Shown: piece by piece, positions 10,142-18,445 of the stretch | Layout: each line of letters opens with the position of its first letter | Numbering within the stretch: position 1 is the first letter of the stretch | Source: Micromonospora sp. NBC_01699 | GTDB lineage: Bacteria; Actinomycetota; Actinomycetes; Mycobacteriales; Micromonosporaceae | DNA length: 64,000 nucleotides | Direction: 5' to 3' | Assembly (NCBI RefSeq): GCF_036250065.1 | Contig: NZ_CP109199.1 | Coordinates: 7,314,001 to 7,378,000, forward strand | The notes under the pieces: model-generated | What the model was told of the DNA's origin: nothing | The model's input: the letters and a program-made list of their open reading frames with translations, nothing else | The model's database searches: none | Position numbers and translations under genes: made by a program

Positions 10142-11878
10142 TCAGTCCGGTGCCGGTCGGTGCAGGACCGGTACGGCGGCGAAGGTGGTGGCCGCCGAGC
10201 GCACCTGACGCGGCCAGCGCGAGTCCGAGGCGATGCCGAACACCGCCCGCCGGATCACCGGTGCCCCGGCCAACTCGCCCAGCACCGCCAGGCACTCGGC
10301 GGCCAGCGGACGCTCACCGGCCTGCCAGTGCCGCAACAGCGCCGCCAGGACCATGTCCCGTACGCCGTCCGACATCGGGATCCCGGCACCGAGCAGGCGC
10401 CCGGCGGCCAGCACCTGCGGAACCGTCCCGCCGGCCAACCGGGTCAGCGTCGACTCGGTGGCCCGACCCGCTCGGGCCAGCGCGTACACCGCGGTCCCCC
10501 GGCTGGCCGGCTCGGCCATCAACGCCAGCCACTGCGGCTCCAGCCACGACCGGGCCACCGGCCCGGCCGCCAGGTACTCCGCCACCGACCTGGTCAGCGG
10601 CTCGGCGTCGGCGCCGCGCGGCACATACAGCCCGGTGGCGACCAGCAGGGCACGAACCCGGCCGGGCCAGTCCCGCAGCAGGCCACCCGGCGGGACCGGG
10701 GCGTGCTCGTTGGTCCAACCGACGGCCGCCGCGACCGTGGCACCGTCGCGCAGCCAACCCGCCGCCGCGGCCTCGCACAACCCCTCGACCTGCTCGTCCA
10801 GCCAGCCGGCGACCGCCGTACCCGAACCACCCCGGCGGCCGAGCGCGGCGCCGGTCTCCTCGACCGCGGCGGCGCCGCTCTCGACCAAGTGCGGGACGAA
10901 CCGGTCCAGCAGCTCCGCCGGACCCGGCGGCAACACACCCGGCCGGCGCTCCCAGCTCAGCGCGGCGAGCGTGACCAGCAACGGGTTGCCGGTCAACCCG
11001 CCCAACTCCACCCGGTCCAGGTCCACCCGGAACCGGTCCCGGTCGGTGGCGGCCCGGTCCGGATCGGCCACCCGGTCCCGGAACCAGCGCTCGGCGAACA
11101 TCGACAGGTCGGCCGGGTCGAACGGCAGCAGGTGGAACTCGGTGAAGTACGTCCGCAGCGCCGTCGCCTCCTCCGCCGCCAGCGGGCGGGTGGTGAGCAG
11201 CAACCGGTACGGGTGGTCGGCGCGGGCCGCCCACTCCCGCAACTGCCCCAGCACCCGCGACCGTACGTTCGGATCGGTGATCCGGTCCACCCCGTCGACC
11301 AGCACCAGCCACCGGCCGGACCGCCCCGGCGGCTGACCGGTCAACACCGTCGGCAACCCGAACCGGTACGCCTCGGCGAGCGCCTCCGGCAGCGACCGGT
11401 CCACCAGCGCGGTCGCCGGCAGGGTCAGCCCCACCTGCTCCGGCGCCCCGCCCCGACCCCGTCCGGTGCCGGTGAAGCCACGCGCCAGCTCGCGTACGGC
11501 GTGGCCGACGAAGGTGGTCTTGCCGCTGCCGGCGACGCCGACCAGCAGCAGGTGCTCGTCGCCGCGAAGCAGCCGCTCGGCCTCGAACGCCGGTGCCGGC
11601 CCGATCGGACCCGCACCCGACGCGACCCGCTGCCGTACGTAGATCGCGGAGAGCGCGGAGACGGAACCGTCGAGAAACTGGTACGCGTGCGCCGGCACCG
11701 TGTCGCGCTGGGCGGCCACCAGGGCGCGTACCGATTCCGTGTTCCCCGTGACGCGGCCCGGCCGCAGCCGCTGCCAGGCCGCACTGCCGCCGACCATCGC
11801 CAGTACGGCGATCGTGCTGACCACTATCGACGAGATGTTGTCGAATCGCTCCAGCCACTCGAACAGGTCGAAGCCCAT
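10142..11878 (-). CDS. Membrane-anchored NACHT-like NTPase, last gene of the pknG operon
   Basis: A protein of about 578 residues with one N-terminal membrane helix (ISSIVVSTIAVLAMVGGSAAW), then a P-loop NTPase domain. Walker A is LLLVGVAGSGKTT near residue 115. Walker B is WLVLVDGVDRI near residue 195, the NACHT-type hhhDGxD pattern. LLLTTRPL follows as sensor and then a helical, possibly repeat-like C-terminal half. The start ATG 11878 overlaps the stop of the upstream VWA gene by one base. Extending the frame upstream would overwrite the VWA gene and is rejected. Role inferred only from context: an ATP-dependent partner in PknG signalling. No direct evidence for its substrate. Confidence 0.8.
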   Translation of the reverse strand: MGFDLFEWLERFDNISSIVVSTIAVLAMVGGSAAWQRLRPGRVTGNTESVRALVAAQRDTVPAHAYQFLDGSVSALSAIYVRQRVASGAGPIGPAPAFEAERLLRGDEHLLLVGVAGSGKTTFVGHAVRELARGFTGTGRGRGGAPEQVGLTLPATALVDRSLPEALAEAYRFGLPTVLTGQPPGRSGRWLVLVDGVDRITDPNVRSRVLGQLREWAARADHPYRLLLTTRPLAAEEATALRTYFTEFHLLPFDPADLSMFAERWFRDRVADPDRAATDRDRFRVDLDRVELGGLTGNPLLVTLAALSWERRPGVLPPGPAELLDRFVPHLVESGAAAVEETGAALGRRGGSGTAVAGWLDEQVEGLCEAAAAGWLRDGATVAAAVGWTNEHAPVPPGGLLRDWPGRVRALLVATGLYVPRGADAEPLTRSVAEYLAAGPVARSWLEPQWLALMAEPASRGTAVYALARAGRATESTLTRLAGGTVPQVLAAGRLLGAGIPMSDGVRDMVLAALLRHWQAGERPLAAECLAVLGELAGAPVIRRAVFGIASDSRWPRQVRSAATTFAAVPVLHRPAPD

Positions 11879-13452
11879 CAGCCGGTCCGGCTCGCCTGGA
11901 AGTCGTACCGGCACCGCTCGCAGAACCGGCCCCGGCGTCGGGTCTGGCACTCCGGGCACTCGTCCGGCAGCGGGTCGACATTCGCGTCGGCCGGGGCCAC
12001 CGACCGTTGACCCGGCAGACCCGGCGTCCCGACACCGGCAGGACCGGGACCGGACGCGTCGTGCACGCTGAAGCCGGTCGGACCGGCGGTGTCCCAGGAC
12101 CGGGTGTGGTGGCCGGTCACCGTCGGCACCTGCCAGTGGCCGGGGTCGACGTCCGACCGGAGCCGGACCCGTCCCGCCGCGCCGTCCTCGATCTCCACCA
12201 CCCGGCCGAAGACGGCCAGCTTGTCGTGCGCACCGGCGGCGTACGCCAGTGCCACCGCCCGCCCCATCAACGCCTCCGCGTCGGCGAGCCGGCGCTCGTC
12301 GAACGCCTCCCAGGCGGCCCGGATCGCGACCGCCAACTCCTGCTGGCGGGTGTAGTGGGCCACCGTCGGATTGATCCCGGTGTAACGGGCGATGTCCTCG
12401 GTCCACTCGACCGCCACCGCCGTCTGGCCGACCTCCGCCGCCCCGACCCGGTCCGGCCGGTCCCGGTCGGGCACCGCGTCGGCCGGCTCGACCGCGCCCG
12501 GCACCAGCAGGCTCAACCAGGCCACCCGGCGGGTCTCGTTCGCCGCCATCGGCTGCACCGCCAACCCGATGTGGTAATCCCGGTGTCCCTCGCCCCAGGA
12601 CCCGATCGGATAGTCGGTGGTCTGGCCGTCGACCGGTTGGGCCAGCTCGGCGAGGTCGGCGATGGTCGGGTACACCTGCTTGACGAACCGGACCCCGGCC
12701 AGCGCCGAGGTCCGTACGCGCAACCGCACGTCCGCCGTACGCTGCCCCAGGGCGCCCGCGACGAGCTGGGTGAACTCCGCCGAGAGGCGATCCAGGTCCT
12801 CCACCGGGACGACCGGGTTCGCGCCGAGCGCGTCGGCGATCCGGATCAGCTCGGTGCCCCGCCAGGCGTGCACCCCCGGCCGCTCCGCGATCGCCCGACA
12901 GTCCACCGTGTAGTGGCCGGCGCACTCGCCCAGAACCGCGTCCAGCTCGGTGACGGGCTCGCTCTCGTTGCGCCCGTCGGTGAGCAGGATCGCGTGCCGT
13001 ACGCTGCCCGGCACCTCCTCGAAGATCCGTGCCGCCAGCCGCAGCCAACTGCTCATCGCCGTGCCACCCCCGGCACCGGTACGCCGCAGTGCCTCCTTGG
13101 CCGCGGCCCGGGTGGCATCGCTGGCGACCGTCAACCTGGCCACCCCCGGATAGATCATCTCCGCGGTGTGGGTGCCCGCCACCACGGCGAACCGGACCCC
13201 GTCCGGCAGCGCGTCGATCGCCGCGGCCGCCGCCCGGCGGGCCTGGATCAGCTTGCTCGTCGGCGAACCCATCGAGCCCGAACAGTCCAGCAGGATCACC
13301 TCGGCCAGGTGCGGCGCCACCGAACCGGACCGGCCGTCACCGGCCGCCGTACCGGTCGAGCGGACCGTGGCGACGACGTCGACCAGCGTCCCCTCGGTCG
13401 GCAGGTACATCTCGTAGTGGGTGCTGATGTCGAAACTCGGGCCAGCGCTCAC
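11878..13452 (-). CDS. VWA-domain protein with C-terminal zinc ribbon
   Basis: About 524 residues, cytoplasmic by the absence of signal or membrane segments. The von Willebrand A domain carries an intact MIDAS: DCSGSMGS (residues 56-63), a Thr in GAGGGTAMSS and the Asp of LLTDGRNES. A middle beta-rich region follows. The C terminus has a CPEC...FCERC zinc ribbon separated by about ten residues. The start is GTG 13452 behind GGGGAGG, 61 bp after pknG, and the stop overlaps the NTPase start. The same zinc-ribbon style as PknG's N terminus suggests they work together; VWA/ATPase pairs often act as chaperone-like remodelling couples, which is inference here. Confidence 0.85.
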   Translation of the reverse strand: MSAGPSFDISTHYEMYLPTEGTLVDVVATVRSTGTAAGDGRSGSVAPHLAEVILLDCSGSMGSPTSKLIQARRAAAAAIDALPDGVRFAVVAGTHTAEMIYPGVARLTVASDATRAAAKEALRRTGAGGGTAMSSWLRLAARIFEEVPGSVRHAILLTDGRNESEPVTELDAVLGECAGHYTVDCRAIAERPGVHAWRGTELIRIADALGANPVVPVEDLDRLSAEFTQLVAGALGQRTADVRLRVRTSALAGVRFVKQVYPTIADLAELAQPVDGQTTDYPIGSWGEGHRDYHIGLAVQPMAANETRRVAWLSLLVPGAVEPADAVPDRDRPDRVGAAEVGQTAVAVEWTEDIARYTGINPTVAHYTRQQELAVAIRAAWEAFDERRLADAEALMGRAVALAYAAGAHDKLAVFGRVVEIEDGAAGRVRLRSDVDPGHWQVPTVTGHHTRSWDTAGPTGFSVHDASGPGPAGVGTPGLPGQRSVAPADANVDPLPDECPECQTRRRGRFCERCRYDFQASRTG

Positions 13453-13513
13453 CGGCGCACCTCCCCGGATCGGTTCGGGTGTGGACGGCGCGACGCTGCG
13501 CGGGACCGGGGCT

Positions 13514-16063
13514 TCACAACCAGGTCCAGGGACGTACCCGGTTGGCCCGGTCGACCAGGGCGACCCGCTCCCGGCGGGACACGCTCTGCCGGGCCAGCGA
13601 GCGGTAGACCCCGGCCAGCCGCTCCCGCAGCCGCCCCTCGGCCAGCGGCACCCCGAACACCTGCTCCGGGGCGTCGCCCTGACGCGGGATCGCCCAGGCG
13701 AGCGCCACCTCCAGCACCTCGGCGGTGAGCCGGTCCCGGGCGGCACCGGGCAGGTCGAGCCCCTCCGCCGCACCGGCCGCGGCGACCAGGTCGTCCGATG
13801 CCGACTCGGCCGGACGGGCGCCGGCCAGCAGCGCCCGGACCTTCGCGATCTGCGCCGGCACCCGGTGACTGGCCGCCTCCGGCACCTCGTCCAGCGCCGC
13901 CGCAGCACCCCGCCGGTCGCCCTGCCACAACCGGGTACGGGCCAGCCCGAACAGTGCGCTCAGCGACGAGCGCTCGGTCGCCCAGACGGCCGCGTAGTGG
14001 CGTTCGGCCGTCGGCAGGTCACCGTCGAGTTCACTGGCCACCGCGTACCCGAGGCGGGCCGCCAACTCGCCCGGCAGCAGCCCGTACACGGTGTCGAAGT
14101 GCTCGCGGGCGGCGCCGATCTCGCCGGAGGCCAGCGCGACCAGCCCGTGGTGCCAGTCCAGCCGCCAGTCGTCGACCGGCGCGTCCGGCCGCGCCGCCAG
14201 CTCGGTCAGGGTGCCGGCGGCCAGCTCCGGCTGCCCGGCGTCCAGGTAGGCGCGGGTCAGCCGGAGCAGCACGTCGCGGCTTCGTTCCGGCGCCCGACCG
14301 AGCAGGCCGATCAGCTCCGCCGGCTGGACCGCGCCGACCGAGCCGAGGAAACCCGCACCGGGGTCGGCGAGATCCATCAGCGGCGCCGGGAGCGCGGTGG
14401 CGACCATCGCCGCCGGCACCGACGTGGTCAGATCGTCGTACGCGCCGAACGGGCGGGGCGCGAGGCCGAACAGCGTCGACGCCGACGACGGCACCTCCTG
14501 GCCCTGCTCGGCCAACACCTGCCGCAGTACGCCGTGCACCTGTGCGTACATCTCGGTCGCCGAGCCGAATCGGCGGGCCGGTTCGGGGTGGGTGGACCGG
14601 GCCAGCAACCGGCGGTACGACTCGTGCTCGCCGAGCAGCTGCGGCACGGTGTCCGGCAGCAGCCCGTCGGGGAAGCGGCTGACGTACTGGCTGGTGTTCG
14701 CGGCCAGGCTGAGCGCGCCCAGGGTACGCCCGACGGTGTAGAGGTCGGAGCGGACCGAGGCGGCGCGGGCCCCGTGCCGGTGCACCTCGGGCGCCTCGAA
14801 CCCACGGGTGCCCAGCAGCGGGCTGTCCAGGTCGTCGGCCCGCCGGGCGGCACCGAGGTCGAGCAGCTTGAGCCGGTTGCCGACGTGCATGACGTTGTCC
14901 GGCTTCAGGTCACAGTAGAGCCAGTCCTGCTCGTGCAGGTGCTCGAAGGCGTCCAGGATGGCCAACCCGTACGCCAGCACCTGCGGCAGCGGCAACGGCC
15001 CCGGTACGCCCCAGCCCGAGGGGCGCGGTCGCATCTCGTCCAGCGACTGCCCGCCGACGAACTCCATCACGATGTACGGCGTACCGTCACCCGCCTCCGG
15101 CGGCACGAAGTCGTAGATCTTGACGATGTTCGGGTGGTCCAGGGCGATCAGTGCCCGCCGTTCGCCGACGAACGCCTCGGCCGCGGTGGAGTCCTCGGCG
15201 GCCCGCTGGCGCTTGAGCACCCGCCAGCTCCCGTCCATGTCCTCGTCCCGGGCGGCGAAGATCCAGCCCATGCCGCCGTAGCCGATGCAGCCCCGGATCC
15301 GGTACCGCTGCTTGATCACGTCCCCGTCGTGCAGCGGCGGCACGAACGAGAACGGGGTGCCGCAGTACGGGCAGTAGCCGGTGGTGATGCCGGAGTCGGC
15401 GCCGTCGGTCCGGCCGACCGGTCGCCGGCAGGACGACCGGGCACAGATCCGGGCGTGCTCCGGCACGGCGTGTTCGGCCCGGATCGCGGTGAGCGGGTCC
15501 CGTGGTGGCACCACCGGCATCTCGACCAGCCCGAACCAGCGCCGGGTGCCGCCGCCGAAGCCCGCTGACGGCCCACCGCCCGGCCGGCCCACCGCGCCGC
15601 CGCCGGAGCCGCCGGTCGATCCGCCGCCCGACCCGGTACGCCAACCGGCACCTCCCGAGCTGACCCCGGCCGGCGCAGGTCCACTCCCACCCGCCGGGGT
15701 ACCCGACCCGGTCGCGGGCCGCCCCGCAGCGGCCGAACGCCCCGGCCCGGCCTGGCGGCCCGGAGCGGACAGGTGCCCCGAAGCGGCCGGGCGGCCCGGA
15801 GCGGACAGGTGCCCCGGAGCGGCGGGGTTTCCCGGAGCGGCCGGGCGGGCGAACGCGCTCGACCCGCCGGGCGAAGCCGGGCCGGGCCCGGTGGCCGAGC
15901 CACCGGCCGCGCCGACCGGAGCGCCGGCGCCGTTGGAGCCGACGACTCCGTCGGAGCCGGCGGAGTCGTCGCCGGACTGGCCCACGCAGCGGTGCCCCCA
16001 CTTGAGGCAGAAGCCGTCCAGGTCGACTGTGCCCGGACAGTCCCGGGCGAGACAGCCGTTCAT
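13514..16063 (-). CDS. pknG: PknG-type serine/threonine protein kinase
   Basis: A soluble kinase of about 849 residues. PknG in mycobacteria and corynebacteria phosphorylates the FHA regulator OdhI/GarA and so controls 2-oxoglutarate metabolism. Order: an N-terminal Cys cluster (residues 4-26), a Gly/Pro/Ala-rich linker to about 200, the rubredoxin-like part (CARSSC then GYCPYCGTPFSF), the kinase at about 250-510 (GYGGMGWIFAARD, catalytic Lys in WRVLKRQR, YCDLKPDNVM, LLDLGAARR), TPR repeats at about 575-835, and the family ending LVDRANRVRP. As in known PknG the RD arginine is missing. Odd: the first rubredoxin pair is spaced C-x4-C rather than C-x2-C, and the linker is unusually long. ATG 16063 overlaps the upstream stop (ATGA). 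Confidence 0.94.
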   Translation of the reverse strand: MNGCLARDCPGTVDLDGFCLKWGHRCVGQSGDDSAGSDGVVGSNGAGAPVGAAGGSATGPGPASPGGSSAFARPAAPGNPAAPGHLSAPGRPAASGHLSAPGRQAGPGRSAAAGRPATGSGTPAGGSGPAPAGVSSGGAGWRTGSGGGSTGGSGGGAVGRPGGGPSAGFGGGTRRWFGLVEMPVVPPRDPLTAIRAEHAVPEHARICARSSCRRPVGRTDGADSGITTGYCPYCGTPFSFVPPLHDGDVIKQRYRIRGCIGYGGMGWIFAARDEDMDGSWRVLKRQRAAEDSTAAEAFVGERRALIALDHPNIVKIYDFVPPEAGDGTPYIVMEFVGGQSLDEMRPRPSGWGVPGPLPLPQVLAYGLAILDAFEHLHEQDWLYCDLKPDNVMHVGNRLKLLDLGAARRADDLDSPLLGTRGFEAPEVHRHGARAASVRSDLYTVGRTLGALSLAANTSQYVSRFPDGLLPDTVPQLLGEHESYRRLLARSTHPEPARRFGSATEMYAQVHGVLRQVLAEQGQEVPSSASTLFGLAPRPFGAYDDLTTSVPAAMVATALPAPLMDLADPGAGFLGSVGAVQPAELIGLLGRAPERSRDVLLRLTRAYLDAGQPELAAGTLTELAARPDAPVDDWRLDWHHGLVALASGEIGAAREHFDTVYGLLPGELAARLGYAVASELDGDLPTAERHYAAVWATERSSLSALFGLARTRLWQGDRRGAAAALDEVPEAASHRVPAQIAKVRALLAGARPAESASDDLVAAAGAAEGLDLPGAARDRLTAEVLEVALAWAIPRQGDAPEQVFGVPLAEGRLRERLAGVYRSLARQSVSRRERVALVDRANRVRPWTWL

Positions 16064-17397
16064 GCCGGGCCTCCCTCGTTCACCGCGTGCAGGTACCGGG
16101 TGACCGCCCGGTCGGCGGCCGGGGCGTCGAACGGATCCGAACGGAGCCGACGCCGCGCCTCGTTGTACAGGTCGGTCAGCGCCAGATCCTCGGAACGCCC
16201 GGCGCTGAACGCCTTGCGCTGGAAGGCGTCGAGTCGACCCCGCAGTTCGAGCCGGAAGTCGTACAGCCGCCGCCGGTGCATGCCGGCCGCGTCCCGGGCC
16301 CGAGCGGCCAGCTCCGCTGCCGTGGTGATCGCCGCGCCGATCTCGGCCGGCTCGGGCCCCTCGTCGACCGCGTCCCACCACTCGCCCCGGCGGCACCGGC
16401 GTTCGACCGCGCGCAGCCGGATCCGCAGCGTCGCGGCCTGCGGCACCGGTACGCCGGAAACGGGCTCGGGATCACCCGGGATGGGGGTGAGTCCCCGCCA
16501 GGCGTGCCGGGTCTCGGTCTCGTCCGCGTCGAGTCGACCGATCAGCAGGCGCAACTCGTCCACCAGGCCCGGCCAGCGGCCGCGCAGTTCCTCGGCCTGC
16601 CCCACCCGTACGCCGAGGTCGGTGACCCGGCCGACGAGCCGGTCCCGGCCGGCGGCCCAGGCCACCCCGTCGGCGGCGCCCAACGGATCCCGCTCCCCGA
16701 CCCGCCGCAGCGTCTCCACCTCGGCCCGCAACCCCTCGACCAGCACCTCCGGTACGCCCACCCCGGCCGCCCGATCCCGCAGGCCGGTGAGCCGCTCGAC
16801 CACCGCATCGATCCGGCTGAGAACGGTCGCGCGGGCGGCGGCCACCGCCTCGGCGACGGCCAGGATCGCGGCGTGGTGCTCACCGGCCCGGACGATCACC
16901 TCCGGCAACGGCAGCCGGATCACCTCGACCGGTGCCCCGGTGGCGGCGGTCAGCACCACCTCGCACGGACCACGCAGCAGCGCCCACAGCTCGGCGTCGC
17001 CGGTCGGCCCCGGCGGGTCCGCCGGACCGCCCCCGACCGGCGCCGGCTCGGTCGGGCCGGCGAAGCGGCGCTGACGCAGCAGGTCCGCCCGGTCGAGCAG
17101 TTGCTGGGCGGCGGCGAGTTGGGCGGCGAGTTCGCCGATCCGCCACTGGACGTCCTGCCAGGCGCGGGCGGTGGCGCCGACCGCGTCCGGCCGCTCCAAC
17201 TGGCGGTAGCCGTCCGGGTCGTCCCGGACCACCAGCGCACCGGCCAGCCGCGCGCACTCGGCCCGCAGCCGGCACAGTTCCGCCTCCGCCCCGCCCTGCT
17301 GGTGCTGCACCTCCGGCTGCTGGTGTCCACCCTGTTGGTGCTGCATCTCCGGCTGGCGCTGTCCGCCCGGATGTTCCCGCGCACGTGGTTCGGCCAT
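16060..17397 (-). CDS. Unknown helical protein between glnH and pknG
   Basis: About 445 residues; no named domain recognised. The first 30 residues are Gln/His-rich with a repeated VQHQQGG/MQHQQGG motif. The rest is rich in Ala, Arg, Glu and Leu with long helical stretches (for example the segments around AECARLAGALVV and VLSRIDAVVERLTGL) and looks coiled-coil or helical-bundle. No signal peptide or membrane segment is visible. It starts 7 bp after glnH and overlaps pknG by four bases (ATGA), so it is very probably translated with them. A scaffold or regulator of the GlnH-GlnX-PknG chain is a plausible guess from position only. Confidence 0.8.
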   Translation of the reverse strand: MAEPRAREHPGGQRQPEMQHQQGGHQQPEVQHQQGGAEAELCRLRAECARLAGALVVRDDPDGYRQLERPDAVGATARAWQDVQWRIGELAAQLAAAQQLLDRADLLRQRRFAGPTEPAPVGGGPADPPGPTGDAELWALLRGPCEVVLTAATGAPVEVIRLPLPEVIVRAGEHHAAILAVAEAVAAARATVLSRIDAVVERLTGLRDRAAGVGVPEVLVEGLRAEVETLRRVGERDPLGAADGVAWAAGRDRLVGRVTDLGVRVGQAEELRGRWPGLVDELRLLIGRLDADETETRHAWRGLTPIPGDPEPVSGVPVPQAATLRIRLRAVERRCRRGEWWDAVDEGPEPAEIGAAITTAAELAARARDAAGMHRRRLYDFRLELRGRLDAFQRKAFSAGRSEDLALTDLYNEARRRLRSDPFDAPAADRAVTRYLHAVNEGGPA

Positions 17398-17404
17398 CGC
17401 GTCC

Positions 17405-18445
17405 TCACACACCCGGTGGCCAGGACAGGTTGGTGCCGTAGCGGGCCGGCGGTGGCCCGTTGTCCGGGTGTTCCGGCAGCCACTGCTCGTGCATCCGCAC
17501 CCACCTGCCGTCCTGCCGGATCTGCTCCAGCACATGGTTGACGAACCTGAGCAGGGCGATGTCGTCCTGCCGGGTGGCGATCGCGTGCGGTTCGTCGCTG
17601 AACCAGGTGCAGGCGGATTTCGGCTCGGCGTGCCAGTCGCAGGATCGGTCGCCGGCCGGGCGTGACGGCGGTTGGGTGACGAGCCGGGTGGTCGGGTCGA
17701 GGTCGCGGAGACCGAGCAGCACGTTGTGGTCGGTGGAGACCGCCTCGACCTGCTTCTGTTGCAGCATGACCAGGCAGTCGGTCCAGTTCGGCACCGCGAC
17801 CGGCAACGGCTTCTCCGGCCGGGCCCGGGTGTGTTCCAGCGAGGTGGTGCCGGTGGCCGCGCAGACCGGCTTGCCGCCCAGGTCCCCGATCCCCTGGTAC
17901 GGCGAGTCACCGCGTACCAGCACCGTCTGGCCCGAGTCGAGATAGTCGGTGGAGAAGGCGACCTCGGTGGCCCGTGCACAGGTGGCGGTCATCGAGTCGG
18001 CGACGATGTCGACCGTCCCGTCGTTGAGCCGCTGCTGCCGCTCGCCCGAGGTGACCACAACGAATCGCAGCGTCTCCTTCGGATCCTTGCCGGGGAACAT
18101 CGCCCTGGCGATCTCGTACAGCAGGTCGATGTCGAAGCCGGAGAACTCACCGGTGGCCGGGTGCCGATAGGTCATCCGGGTCATCGTCTGGTCCACCCCG
18201 GCCCGGATGTAGCCCTGCTCGACGTAGTTGCGCGGCGGGGTCGGGTCCGGCAGCAGGCTCAGCCGCGCGTCACACTCCGGCGGGTTGATCGCGCTGGGCG
18301 TCGGCGCCGGCCACTGCGCCCCGGCCGGGGACGGCGAAGCGGTCGGCGGCGGCTGGTAACTGCTCGCGCAGCCACCGGCGGCGAGCAGGGCCGCCAGCGC
18401 GAGTACGGCGGTGGCGCGCCGGGGTCCGGCCGGGTATCTCGTCAC
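17405..18445 (-). CDS. glnH: GlnH-type amino-acid-binding lipoprotein
   Basis: A 346-residue extracytoplasmic solute-binding protein (SBP_bac_3 family) anchored by a lipobox (LLAAGGC near residue 26). After a Pro/Ser linker the binding fold starts (YVEQGYIRAGVDQTM, then GEFSGFDIDLLYEIARAM, DGTVDIVADSMTATCARATEVAFS). In mycobacteria GlnH senses Asp/Glu and signals through GlnX to PknG rather than serving an importer. No ABC permease or ATPase lies nearby, which fits that role. The start is GTG 18445, overlapping the glnX stop as GTGA. The C-terminal half has an insertion with a Cys pair (RSCDWHAEPKSACTWF), possibly a disulphide loop. Confidence 0.92.
   Translation of the reverse strand: MTRYPAGPRRATAVLALAALLAAGGCASSYQPPPTASPSPAGAQWPAPTPSAINPPECDARLSLLPDPTPPRNYVEQGYIRAGVDQTMTRMTYRHPATGEFSGFDIDLLYEIARAMFPGKDPKETLRFVVVTSGERQQRLNDGTVDIVADSMTATCARATEVAFSTDYLDSGQTVLVRGDSPYQGIGDLGGKPVCAATGTTSLEHTRARPEKPLPVAVPNWTDCLVMLQQKQVEAVSTDHNVLLGLRDLDPTTRLVTQPPSRPAGDRSCDWHAEPKSACTWFSDEPHAIATRQDDIALLRFVNHVLEQIRQDGRWVRMHEQWLPEHPDNGPPPARYGTNLSWPPGV

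Noticed and set aside
11879-13048. Upstream extension of the NTPase frame to 968 residues
   Set aside because: It overlaps almost the entire VWA gene in another frame; the ATG at 11878 coupled to the VWA stop and a following membrane helix give a sound shorter start.
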